Assembly: GCA_050330995.1 (NCBI GenBank) | Contig: JBHJHI010000004.1 | Span: 41,007-105,006 of the forward strand | Length of the DNA stretch: 64,000 nt | Direction: 5' to 3' | Origin: Thermohalobaculum sp050330995 | Lineage (GTDB): Bacteria > Pseudomonadota > Alphaproteobacteria > Rhodobacterales > Rhodobacteraceae | Shown: positions 17,374-25,600 of the stretch, piece after piece | How the letters are laid out: the number at the start of each line of letters is the position of its first letter | How positions within the stretch are numbered: position 1 is the first letter of the stretch | Made by a program: the position numbers and the translations under genes | Notes under the pieces: generated by a model | Told to the model about the DNA's origin: nothing | Seen by the model: only the letters and a program-made list of their open reading frames with translations | The model's database searches: none

Positions 17374-19554
17374 ATGCCGGAGGAAGACAAGGTGTTCCTG
17401 GTCGGGCTGACCATGGCGGGCGCGGTGTCGGCCGGGGCCTACACGGCCGGGGTGCTCGACTACCTGTTCCGCGCGATCGACGCCCACAACGCGCGCGCCC
17501 GCCGCGGCCCGACCGAGGACGACCCCGAGCCGCCGCGGCATCGGGTGGTGATCAAGGTCATGTCCGGCGCCTCGGCGGGGGGCATGTGCACCGGGCTCGC
17601 GCTCGCGGGGCTCCTGAAGAACCGCGCGGCGGGCGGCGGGCGTCTCGGCGCGGGCCGCGCGATCGACTACACCGACGCGGACGGCGCGACCGCGCGCTGC
17701 ACCGCGGTGCTCGAGCCGCTGTTCGAGGCCTGGGTCGAGAACATCAAGCTCTGGGACGGCGAGGACGGCCTGCTCGCCACCAGGGACATGAGCGGCGAGG
17801 CCTCCCTCCTCGGCGCGCCCACGGCGGTGCCCGAGGAGGAGCGCCCGGTCTACTCGGTGCTCGACAGCAGCCACGTCGACCGCGCCGCGATCGGAGCGCT
17901 GAAGGACGTGCCCCCGCTCGGCGACGACGCGCCCTACGACTTTCTGGCCAGCGATCTCGATCTGTTCGTGACCACGACCGACCTGAACGGCGTGGTCTAC
18001 CGCGTGGGGTTCGCGCGGAACGAATACCGCATGAACCAGCACGGCAGCGCGCGCCACTTCCGGGTGAGCGGGCTCGGGCGCGCCGGGAACGACTACCCCT
18101 CGGCCTGGCTCGATCTGTGGCGGGACCGCGGGATCGCGCTCGACCCGAAGGCGCAGCATGAGGGCCGCGTCCCCTTCGTCTCGAACAGGGCCTCGCCCTG
18201 GTACGCGCTGACGGTCGGCGCGGTCGCCTCGGGCGCCTTCCCGGTGGGCCTCGCGCCCCGTTCGGTCGCGGCGACCGCGGCGCAGATGGGCGCGATCGAT
18301 CCCGGGACCGGCTACGCCGAGGGCGGCGCGCTCACCGTCGAGTTCGGCGACACCCCGCCCGCCGGGCTGCCGCGGCCCGATTTCGCCGGCCTGACCGGAG
18401 GGGGCGGCCCCGCCCCCTACGTCGCCGTCGACGGGGGCGTGATCAACAACGAGCCGTTCGAGCTGGCGCGCTACACGCTGCGCCGGGGCAGGGAGGGCGG
18501 CGGGCTCCATGCCAACCCGCGCGGGGGCCAAGAGGCCGACCGCGCCGTGATCATGATCGACCCCTTCCCCGAGACGCCGAGCTACAGCCTGCTGAAGACC
18601 GGGGATCTCCTGCGCCTCGGCAGCCTCCTGCCGAGCCTGCTCGCGCTGTTTCCGGCGCTGATCCAGCAGGTGCGCTTCAAGCTCGACGCGCTCCTGCTCG
18701 GCGGCCACGACGAGGTCCACTCGCGCTTCCTGATCGCTCCCGAGCGCGACGCGACCGCCGACAAGCCGGCCGCGAAGGGCGCCGACGCGATCGCCTGCGG
18801 CGCGCTCGGGGGCTTCAGCGGCTTCTTCGCGCGCGACTTCCGGCTGCACGACTTCGTGCTCGGCCAGCGTAACTGCCAGCGGTTCGTCGAGGCGCACTTC
18901 ACGCTGCACGCCGACAACGCGGTGCTCGGCCTCGGCGAGGACCATCCCGACGCCGTCGCCGCCAGGGACGCGCGCGGGGCCGGCCGGCCGCTCGGCGGCG
19001 CGCACTGCCGCCGGATCGTCGATCCCGGTACCGGGGACGGCTTCGCGCCGGTCTCGACCGCGACCTGGCCGAGGGTCGCGACCGGCGACCTGCGGCGGAT
19101 GCTGGAGCAGCTGGAGACGCGTCTCACCCGGATCGGCGGGCGGGTGTTCGACGTCGAGGGCGTGAGCGGGCGCAACACCCTCGCCCGCGTCTGGAAGGGC
19201 ATCCCGCTGATCTACCCGAACGGCCTGCAGGGCGACGCGACCGCGGCGAGCGGCCGGGCGGTGCTGACCGCCTTCGTGCTGCGCGGCCAGCACGAGGCCT
19301 ACGCCGGGTTCGCGCCGGCCGAGCGCTACGCGATCGTCAAGCTGATCGCCGCGGGCGACGAGGCGCGCACCGCGGCCGAGCTGCGCCGCGCGCTTCTGGC
19401 CGACGAGAAGGACAAGACCTTCCCCGAGGATCTGACGGTGCCCACCGAGGCCGCGATCGAGCGGCTGCTGCAGCGCCTCGTCGAGAAAGGGCTGGCGGCG
19501 CGTCCGTGGAACAACCTCTTCCAGCCGTTTCGCTACCGCCACTTCTCGGGCTGA
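17374..19554 (+). CDS. Large patatin-like phospholipase family protein
   Basis: The 726-residue protein shows a patatin core: the glycine-rich oxyanion stretch AGAVSAGAYTAG (about residues 15-26), the nucleophile elbow G65-A-S67-A-G69 and the catalytic DGG at about D353. Together these give a Ser-Asp dyad for acyl-ester hydrolysis of lipids. It is much longer than a simple patatin, with a C-terminal half of about 350 residues that looks like the bacterial patatin-related group of long proteins. It has no signal peptide. It follows the P450 after 163 bp on the same strand, so it may be in the same operon or have its own promoter. It is likely to supply free fatty acid or lysolipid to the neighbouring heme enzymes (inference). 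Confidence 0.88.
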   Translation: MPEEDKVFLVGLTMAGAVSAGAYTAGVLDYLFRAIDAHNARARRGPTEDDPEPPRHRVVIKVMSGASAGGMCTGLALAGLLKNRAAGGGRLGAGRAIDYTDADGATARCTAVLEPLFEAWVENIKLWDGEDGLLATRDMSGEASLLGAPTAVPEEERPVYSVLDSSHVDRAAIGALKDVPPLGDDAPYDFLASDLDLFVTTTDLNGVVYRVGFARNEYRMNQHGSARHFRVSGLGRAGNDYPSAWLDLWRDRGIALDPKAQHEGRVPFVSNRASPWYALTVGAVASGAFPVGLAPRSVAATAAQMGAIDPGTGYAEGGALTVEFGDTPPAGLPRPDFAGLTGGGGPAPYVAVDGGVINNEPFELARYTLRRGREGGGLHANPRGGQEADRAVIMIDPFPETPSYSLLKTGDLLRLGSLLPSLLALFPALIQQVRFKLDALLLGGHDEVHSRFLIAPERDATADKPAAKGADAIACGALGGFSGFFARDFRLHDFVLGQRNCQRFVEAHFTLHADNAVLGLGEDHPDAVAARDARGAGRPLGGAHCRRIVDPGTGDGFAPVSTATWPRVATGDLRRMLEQLETRLTRIGGRVFDVEGVSGRNTLARVWKGIPLIYPNGLQGDATAASGRAVLTAFVLRGQHEAYAGFAPAERYAIVKLIAAGDEARTAAELRRALLADEKDKTFPEDLTVPTEAAIERLLQRLVEKGLAARPWNNLFQPFRYRHFSG

Positions 19555-19671
19555 GCGCCGCGGATGCGTCGGCGGAGGCCGCGTCGTCTCGGCCGGGGCG
19601 ACGCGCCCGGGCGAGCCGGACCGGGCTGGAAGGCCTCGGGCCGCCGGCGATCATGCGCCCGAGCGCGCGCT

Positions 19672-19735
19672 CGGCCTGCCGCGTCTGGGCGCCTGCCCGG
19701 CCTGCCGCGTCCGGGCGCCTGCCCGGCCTGCCGCC
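19672..19735. repeat. 26-bp tandem repeat, about 2.5 copies
   Basis: Units of 26 bp beginning CGGCCTGCCGCGT and ending GCGCCTGCC occur twice with one mismatch, followed by a partial third unit. They lie in the 299-bp gap between the patatin and ATP-grasp genes, where no gene is evident. Spacing and copy number are unlike CRISPR. Confidence 0.75.
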
Positions 19736-19853
19736 ATGTCATGACGCGGCGTCGCGAAACGGCGCTCGCGCACCGCTCGGCCTTGTTGCACCGCGCTCGG
19801 TTCCGTTACACGACGAAGACCGCGGGTCCGACCGGGCCGCGAAGGAGCATCGG

Positions 19854-21260
19854 ATGTTCGACGAGATGACGCGGGGCGACGGCTCCGTCCGTCCCGCCTA
19901 TACGACCGTGTCGCGCTGGATCGAGCGCACCGGCCTCGACGTGCTGCGCCGGCGCTCGGCCGAGGCCGAGGCGATCTTCCGGCGCATCGGCATCACCTTC
20001 GCCGTCTACGGCGAGGGGGGCGACCCCGAGCGGCTGATCCCCTTCGACCTCATCCCGCGCGTCTTCGCCGCCGAGGAGTGGCGCCGGCTCGACCGCGGCA
20101 TCCGCCAGCGCGCCCGCGCGCTCAACGCCTTCCTCTACGACGTCTACCACCGCGGCGAGATCCTGCGCGCCGGCATCGTCCCCGAGCGGCTGGTCATCTG
20201 CAACGACGCCTTCCAGCCGGCGATGGTCGGCGTCGAGCCGCCGGGGCGGGTGTACTCCCACATCGTCGGCATCGACATCGTGCGCACCGGCGAGGACGCC
20301 TTCCAGGTGCTCGAGGACAACTGCCGCACGCCGTCCGGGGTCTCCTACATGCTGGAGAACCGCGAGATCATGATGCGCATGTTCCCCGAGCTGTTCTCGG
20401 GCGGACTGGTCGAGCCGGTGGACCGCTACCCCGACGATCTCCGCGCGACGCTGGAGGAGGTGGCGCCGCCCGCCTGCAAGGGCGAGCCGACGGTCGTGGT
20501 GCTGACGCCGGGGCCGTTCAACTCGGCCTACTACGAGCACTCGTTCCTGGCCGATCTGATGGGCGTCGAGCTGGTCGAGGCGCAGGACCTGTTCGTCGAC
20601 GACGGCCTCTGCTGGATGCGCACCACGCGCGGGCCGCAGCGCGTCGACGTGATCTACCGCCGGGTCGACGACGACTTCATCGATCCCCTGAGCTTCCGCC
20701 CCGACAGCGCGCTCGGCGTGCCGGGGCTGTTCACCGTCTACCGCGCGGGAGGCGTCACGCTCTGCTCGGCGCCGGGCGCGGGCGTCGCCGATGACAAGGC
20801 GGTCTACGCCTACGTCCCCGAGATGATCCGCTTCTACCTCGGCGAGCGCCCCGTGCTCGACAACGTGCCGACCTGGCGCTGCTCGATCCCCGAGGAGTGC
20901 CACCACGTGCTCGCCAACATCGAGGAGATGGTGGTCAAGGAGACGCACGGCTCGGGCGGCTACGGCATGCTGATCGGGCCGAAGTCGACCAAGGAGCAGT
21001 GCGCCAAGTTCGCCGAGAAGGTGCGCGCCGACCCGGCCGGCTTCATCGCGCAGCCGACGCTCGATCTGTCGTCCACGCCGACGCTCGCGCCCGCGGGCCT
21101 CGGGCCGCGCCACGTCGACTTCAGGCCCTTCTGCCTGGTGGGCAAGGGCATGCGCCTCGTGCCGGGCGGGCTGACCCGCGTCGCGCTGAAGGAGGGCTCG
21201 CTGGTCGTGAACTCCAGCCAGGGCGGCGGGGTCAAGGACACCTGGGTGTTGAGCGAATGA
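19854..21260 (+). CDS. Circularly permuted ATP-grasp protein
   Basis: The 468-residue protein starts MFDEMT, the usual start for this family, with an AAGGAG ribosome site at the right distance; the open frame continues upstream but without support. Motifs such as YGEGGDPERLIPFD, EDNCRTPSGVSYMLENR and KETHGSGGYGM mark the circularly permuted ATP-grasp family (formerly DUF404/DUF407). Such enzymes are predicted to form amide bonds on peptides and are almost always found with alpha-E and transglutaminase-like genes, as here. The actual substrate is not known. The stop overlaps a microprotein start as ATGA. Confidence 0.93.
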   Translation: MFDEMTRGDGSVRPAYTTVSRWIERTGLDVLRRRSAEAEAIFRRIGITFAVYGEGGDPERLIPFDLIPRVFAAEEWRRLDRGIRQRARALNAFLYDVYHRGEILRAGIVPERLVICNDAFQPAMVGVEPPGRVYSHIVGIDIVRTGEDAFQVLEDNCRTPSGVSYMLENREIMMRMFPELFSGGLVEPVDRYPDDLRATLEEVAPPACKGEPTVVVLTPGPFNSAYYEHSFLADLMGVELVEAQDLFVDDGLCWMRTTRGPQRVDVIYRRVDDDFIDPLSFRPDSALGVPGLFTVYRAGGVTLCSAPGAGVADDKAVYAYVPEMIRFYLGERPVLDNVPTWRCSIPEECHHVLANIEEMVVKETHGSGGYGMLIGPKSTKEQCAKFAEKVRADPAGFIAQPTLDLSSTPTLAPAGLGPRHVDFRPFCLVGKGMRLVPGGLTRVALKEGSLVVNSSQGGGVKDTWVLSE

Positions 21261-21508
21261 CGCCGGCTCGTCCCAGCGGCTACGCCGCGCGCGTCCTCGC
21301 CGTCGCCGGCGCGGGGCTCCTCCTCGGGCTCGTCGCATGGTGGCTCGTGCTCGCCCCCGCGGCCGAGCCGGAGGCGCTGACCTGCGCGGGCGGGGGCGAC
21401 TGGAACGTGGTCGAGAGCGCCTGCGACGCGGGCGGGGAGGCGGGCCGGTGCGCCCGCGCCGCCCCGTCCCGCGCAAGCCCGTCACCGTGCGCAAGGCGCG
21501 GATCATGA
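21257..21508 (+). CDS. Microprotein 1 in the ATP-grasp/alpha-E operon (membrane anchor plus cysteine motif)
   Basis: This 83-residue frame starts at an ATGA overlap with the ATP-grasp stop and ends in another ATGA overlap with the next small gene. It has one hydrophobic helix (about residues 10-33), then a short outer segment with C-x5-W-x6-C and further cysteines. The second microprotein shows a similar C-x6-W-x6-C pattern. The double stop/start coupling argues that it is translated. I do not recognise a family. It may be a small inner-membrane protein with a periplasmic disulfide hairpin. Confidence 0.6.
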   Translation: MTPARPSGYAARVLAVAGAGLLLGLVAWWLVLAPAAEPEALTCAGGGDWNVVESACDAGGEAGRCARAAPSRASPSPCARRGS

Positions 21509-21681
21509 CCGCGATCCTCGCGGGCACGCTCGTCGTCGCCGGCCTCGGCATCTGGCAGGCGGTCGCCGACTTCCGTGCGGTCGATGCCTGCCTCGATGCG
21601 GGCGGCGCCTGGGCCGAGGCGGAAGAGCGCTGCATCGCCTCGCAGGCTGAGTGGGATGCCTACAAGGAGGCCAACCCTTGA
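21505..21681 (+). CDS. Microprotein 2 in the ATP-grasp/alpha-E operon (signal/anchor plus C-x6-W-x6-C)
   Basis: This 58-residue product starts with a hydrophobic helix (MTAILAGTLVVAGLGIW) and then has DACLDAGGAWAEAEERC, a two-cysteine motif resembling that of microprotein 1. The start overlaps the previous stop as ATGA, and the stop overlaps the alpha-E start as TGATG. A start a few codons earlier (GTG) is possible. The two proteins look like a related pair, which is uncommon in this conserved operon. Confidence 0.6.
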   Translation: MTAILAGTLVVAGLGIWQAVADFRAVDACLDAGGAWAEAEERCIASQAEWDAYKEANP

Positions 21682-22610
21682 TGCTGAGCCGCAACGCCGA
21701 GAGCCTGTACTGGACGGGCCGCTACATCGAGCGCGCCGAGTGCACCGCGCGGCTGATCGAGATGGGCCACCGCATGGCCATGCTGCCCGGCCACTACGGC
21801 GACCGCGAGTGGCGCTCCGTCGCCGCCGCCTCGGGCGCCGCGCATCTGCTCGAGGACGAGGCGAGCGTCGACGACGCCGCGATCATCCGCACCCTGATGC
21901 TCGACGAGGACAATCCCTCCTCGATCCGCTCCTGCCTGCGCGCCGCGCGCGCCAACGCCCGCGCCGTGCGCACCGCGCTCACGCGCGACATGTGGGAGAG
22001 CCTGAACGACGGCTGGCGGCGGCTGGAGGAGATCGACCTCGCCACGGCGCGGCGCGACTTGCCGGCGCTGCTCGAATGGGTGAAGACCCGCGGCGCGCTG
22101 TTTCGCGGCGCTACCATGACCTCGATGCTGCGCCACGACCGCTACGACTTCCTGATCGCCGGCGTGCACGTCGAGCGCGCCGACATGACGCTGCGCTTGC
22201 TCGACGTCAAATACTACGTGCTGCTGCCCGAGACCGACGTGGTCGGCGGCGGGCGCGACCACCACCAGTGGACCTCCGTGCTGCACGCGACGTCCGCGAT
22301 GCGCGCCTTCCACCATGTCTACCGCGGCGACTACTCGCCGTGGAAGATCGCCGACTTCATGATCCTGAACCGGCGCTTCCCGCGCTCGGTCGCCTTCTGC
22401 TACGATCAGATCGGCGACAGCCTCGACCGTCTCGCCCGCGGCTACGGCGCGCGCCATGACTGCCACCAGACCGCCGGCGAGATGGTCGCGCGCCTCGGCG
22501 ACGCCGAGATGGGCGAGTTGTTCAGCCACGGCCTGCACGATTTCATCACCGAGGCGGTCGGCCACACGCGGCGTCTCAACGCCGAGATCTACCGCGCCTA
22601 TCACTTCTGA
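21681..22610 (+). CDS. Alpha-E domain-containing protein
   Basis: The 309-residue protein starts MLSRNAESLYWTGRYIERAE, the standard opening of alpha-E (formerly DUF403) proteins. It is mostly helical and rich in Glu, Arg and His, with the conserved H-D-C-H-Q-T segment late in the chain. Its biochemical role is not established; it is predicted to act with the permuted ATP-grasp enzyme in peptide tagging or synthesis. The earlier in-frame start lies in the microprotein gene and was rejected in favour of the TGATG-coupled ATG. Confidence 0.92.
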   Translation: MLSRNAESLYWTGRYIERAECTARLIEMGHRMAMLPGHYGDREWRSVAAASGAAHLLEDEASVDDAAIIRTLMLDEDNPSSIRSCLRAARANARAVRTALTRDMWESLNDGWRRLEEIDLATARRDLPALLEWVKTRGALFRGATMTSMLRHDRYDFLIAGVHVERADMTLRLLDVKYYVLLPETDVVGGGRDHHQWTSVLHATSAMRAFHHVYRGDYSPWKIADFMILNRRFPRSVAFCYDQIGDSLDRLARGYGARHDCHQTAGEMVARLGDAEMGELFSHGLHDFITEAVGHTRRLNAEIYRAYHF

Positions 22611-22620
22611 GGGAGGGGCC

Positions 22621-23457
22621 ATGCGCCTCGACGTCGAGCACCGGACCGCCTACGCCTACGAGCCCGCCGTGGCCGGCCTCGCGCTGCGGCTGCGCCTGTT
22701 CGCGCGGCCGACCGCGCAGCAGCGCGTGCTCGACTGGCGCGTCGAGGTCGACGGTGATCCGATCGAGCCTTTGATCACCACCGCCTACGGTGAGCCCGAG
22801 GCGCTGTGGTTCGCGCGGCGCGCGTCGGACACGGCCGAGATCGTGGCGCGCGGCACGATCGAGACCAGCGACAACGCCGGTGTGCTCGGGCGCGAGACCA
22901 GGCTGCGCCCGGCGATCTATCTGCGCGAGACCCGGCTGACCAAGACCGGCGAGGCGGTGCGCGCGGTCTCGGCGAAGGCCGAGGGCGACGGCCCGCTCGC
23001 GCGGATGCACGCCTTGAACGCTGCCGTGCGCGAGGCGCTCGACTACCGCGAGGGCGCGACCGACAGCGCCACCACCGCCGAGGAAGCCGCCCGCATCGGC
23101 GCCGGCGTCTGTCAGGACTTCGCCCATCTGTTCGTCGCGGCCGCCCGCGCGCTCGACGTGCCGGCGCGCTACGTGGTCGGCTATCTGCACGACGAGGCCG
23201 CGCCCGAACTCGCGAGCCACGCCTGGGCCGAGGCTCATCTGGAGGGTCTCGGCTGGGTCGGCTTCGACCCGGTCCACGACGTCTGCCCGACCACCGCGCA
23301 CGTCCGCCTCGCCACGGGCTTCGACGCCTTCGACGCCGCTCCGATCCGCGGCACCATGCGCCCCGGCGTCGAGGAGACGATGACGGTGTCGGTCAGCGTG
23401 GCCCCGGCGGGACAGACGCAGCGCCAGGGCCCCGAGGGGCAGAGCCAGACGCAGTGA
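22621..23457 (+). CDS. Transglutaminase-like cysteine protease family protein
   Basis: The 278-residue protein opens MRLDVEHRTAYAYE, typical of the bacterial transglutaminase-like N domain, and carries the papain-like triad with C164 in GVCQDFAH, H200 in SHAWAE and an Asp in FDPVHD. It is expected to cleave or form isopeptide/amide bonds and is the standard third member of the ATP-grasp/alpha-E operon. A gene for the proteasome-like Anbu peptidase, which often follows, is absent; a decayed conjugation gene is found there instead. The tail is Gln-rich and low-complexity. Confidence 0.92.
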   Translation: MRLDVEHRTAYAYEPAVAGLALRLRLFARPTAQQRVLDWRVEVDGDPIEPLITTAYGEPEALWFARRASDTAEIVARGTIETSDNAGVLGRETRLRPAIYLRETRLTKTGEAVRAVSAKAEGDGPLARMHALNAAVREALDYREGATDSATTAEEAARIGAGVCQDFAHLFVAAARALDVPARYVVGYLHDEAAPELASHAWAEAHLEGLGWVGFDPVHDVCPTTAHVRLATGFDAFDAAPIRGTMRPGVEETMTVSVSVAPAGQTQRQGPEGQSQTQ

Positions 23458-23854
23458 GCCGCCGCCCGGCCCGTCGTCCGCTGGCCAGGACCGCTCACCC
23501 CGAGCGGGTGCAGACGCGGCCGCCGGGCGCCTGGATCGATCGCAGGACGGCGGCGCGACGGGGAGGGGGGTGATCGTGACGACGATGGCACCGGACCCTT
23601 TCGGCCGCCCGGCGCCTCTCGGTAGCGCCGATGACGCATCGAGCCGGAAGGGCAATAAGTCCCCGTTTTCCCACTGATGCAGGATCGGGCGTAGGATCTG
23701 CGTAGAGCTTCGTTTTCGAGGGGGTGCCGACGCTGATCCATTCGATGTCGAGATGTCTTTCCCGCCGCGACGTCGCAACGGCACACTGTCCCCGGCACCG
23801 GCCCCCTTCGGCCGGCTCGCGGCCGAGGCGCGGGCGCCGGCAGCGCGCGGCATC
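23458..23854. other. Gap between the transglutaminase gene and the VirD4 relic
   Basis: About 400 bases without a supported gene. A stretch around 23640-23750 is less GC-rich than its surroundings, which fits foreign or decaying DNA joined to the relic that follows. No terminal repeats or attachment site could be recognised by eye. Confidence 0.45.
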
Positions 23855-24586
23855 CTCGGGCGCATGGCCGCGACCGAAGGAAGGATCCTCGACGCCTACA
23901 AGTCGGTGCCGTTCGAAACCGGGCTCACGCTCCGGGCTTTCGACACCATCCGCAGCGTCACCGAGGCGAGCGACTTCGGCGATCTGAGGCGCAGGCCCGC
24001 CTCGATCCACCTCGTGGTGTCCTTGGCGAAGCTGCGGAGCGACGCGCCCCTGACGCGGCCGTGCTGCGCACGCTCGTCGATACGCCGCAGGCGCGCCTGC
24101 CGGGGGCGGACGAGCGCTGCCCGGTGCCGTTCATGGTGGATGAGTTCTCCTCGCTCGGCGACATGGGCGACGTTTCCCAGACCATGACCTCGATCTACGG
24201 CTACGGTGGGCGGTTCACGAGCATCGTCACGCAGCTCGCCGGACCTCGTCGCGGTCCACGGTGAGGCCGGCAAGGAGCGCATCCCCGGCAACGCCGACGT
24301 GCAGCTGTTCATGGCGACCAACGACGGCCTGACGCCGAAGCACGTCGCCGAGGGCATCGGGCCGATGACCCGCCGGGCGCGCTCGACGAGCTGGTCCACG
24401 GCGGACTCTCGCACGCGCTGTCAGGAGCGCGACGAAGGGGCGCCGCTGATCCGGCCCGACGAGCTGCGCCGGCTGCCCGACGACGAGGCGATCGTGCTGG
24501 TGCGCGGCGCCGATCCGATCCGGGTGCGCTCGCGCGCCGGGCAAGCCTCGCGCGCGAGGCTCTTGCCGTCGCGCGCGCCCTCGTGA
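23855..24586 (+). pseudogene. Decayed VirD4/TraG-type conjugal coupling protein
   Basis: Three successive fragments in shifting frames together read like the C-terminal half of a type IV secretion coupling ATPase. The first has SDFGDLRRRPASIHLVV. The second has PVPFMVDEFSSLGDMG (a Walker B region) and IYGYGGRFTSIVTQLA. The third has NADVQLFMATND and LIRPDELRRLPDDEAIVLVRGADPIRVR. Frame changes near 24030 and 24236, and lost sequence near 24390, make it nonfunctional. The N-terminal part with the Walker A is missing. It is the only trace of a conjugative or integrative element in the window. Confidence 0.8.
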
Positions 24587-24616
24587 TCCTGAGGGGTGCA
24601 GCAGCCTGAGGACCGC

Positions 24617-25600
24617 ATGGCCGAGCCCGACCGAGAGCACCGCAAGGACTACGCCGTCACCAACGACGACCCGCGCCGGCCGGCCCACGACGAGCAGATG
24701 TTCTCGGGCGCGCTGTCGTTCTGTCGCCGTCCTTACGCGCGTGCGCTCGATGGCGTCGATCTCGCGGTGGTCGGCGTGCCGTTCGACACCGCCACCTCGA
24801 ACCGCCCCGGCACGCGCTTCGGGCCGCGCGCGATCCGGCAGGCCTCGGCGCAGCTCTCGTGGTCGCACTTCTGGCCCTCGCCGTTCGATCCGTTCGAGCG
24901 CGTGGCCGTCGCCGACTGGGGCGACGTGCACCTCGACTTCGGCCAGCCGCAGGGCGTGCCCGGGCAGATCGAGGCGGCGATCGCGTACGTGCTCGCCCGC
25001 AGCGGCGCGGCGCTGGTCCTGGGGGGCGATCACTTCGTTGCCTATCCCTCGCTGAAGGCCCACGCCGAGCGTCACGGCCGGCCGCTGTCGCTGATCCAGT
25101 TCGACGCCCACTGCGACACCGCGATCGCCGAGGCCGACCGGATCGACCACGGCACGATGTTCGCGCGCGCGGCGGCCGAGGGGATCGTCGACCCGGCCCG
25201 CTCGATCCAGATCGGGATCCGCACCACCTATACCGATCCCTCGGACTTCGCGGTCCACGACGCGATCGCCGTCCACGAGGGCGGGGTCGCGGCGACGGTC
25301 GAGCGCGTCCGTTCGGTGGTGGGCGACAACCCGGCCTACGTCTCGTTCGACATCGACTGCCTCGACCCCGCCTTCGCCCCCGGCACCGGCACGCCGGTCT
25401 GCGGCGGGCTGTCCTCGGCGCAGGGACTCGCGATCCTGCGCGGCCTGGGGGCGGCCGGCGGCACGCCGATCCGGCTGGCGGGCGCGGACGTGGTCGAGGT
25501 CTCGCCGCCCTACGACCACGCCGAGATCACCGCGCTCGCCGGCGCCACGGTCGCGCTCGCGCTGGTCTGCCTGTTCGCCGAAGGGCGGGCGGGCGCGTGA
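24617..25600 (+). CDS. speB: Agmatinase
   Basis: The 327-residue ureohydrolase carries the manganese-binding motifs GGDH, FDAHCDT and SFDIDCLDPAFAPGTGTP, and the agmatinase-like N-terminal GVPFDTATSNRPGTRFGP. It hydrolyses agmatine to putrescine and urea; guanidinobutyrase activity cannot be excluded. The ATG was chosen over a GTG seven codons earlier because a CTGAGGA ribosome site precedes it. The stop overlaps the GTG of the glutamine synthetase-like gene (GTGA), consistent with a polyamine catabolism pair. Confidence 0.93.
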   Translation: MAEPDREHRKDYAVTNDDPRRPAHDEQMFSGALSFCRRPYARALDGVDLAVVGVPFDTATSNRPGTRFGPRAIRQASAQLSWSHFWPSPFDPFERVAVADWGDVHLDFGQPQGVPGQIEAAIAYVLARSGAALVLGGDHFVAYPSLKAHAERHGRPLSLIQFDAHCDTAIAEADRIDHGTMFARAAAEGIVDPARSIQIGIRTTYTDPSDFAVHDAIAVHEGGVAATVERVRSVVGDNPAYVSFDIDCLDPAFAPGTGTPVCGGLSSAQGLAILRGLGAAGGTPIRLAGADVVEVSPPYDHAEITALAGATVALALVCLFAEGRAGA

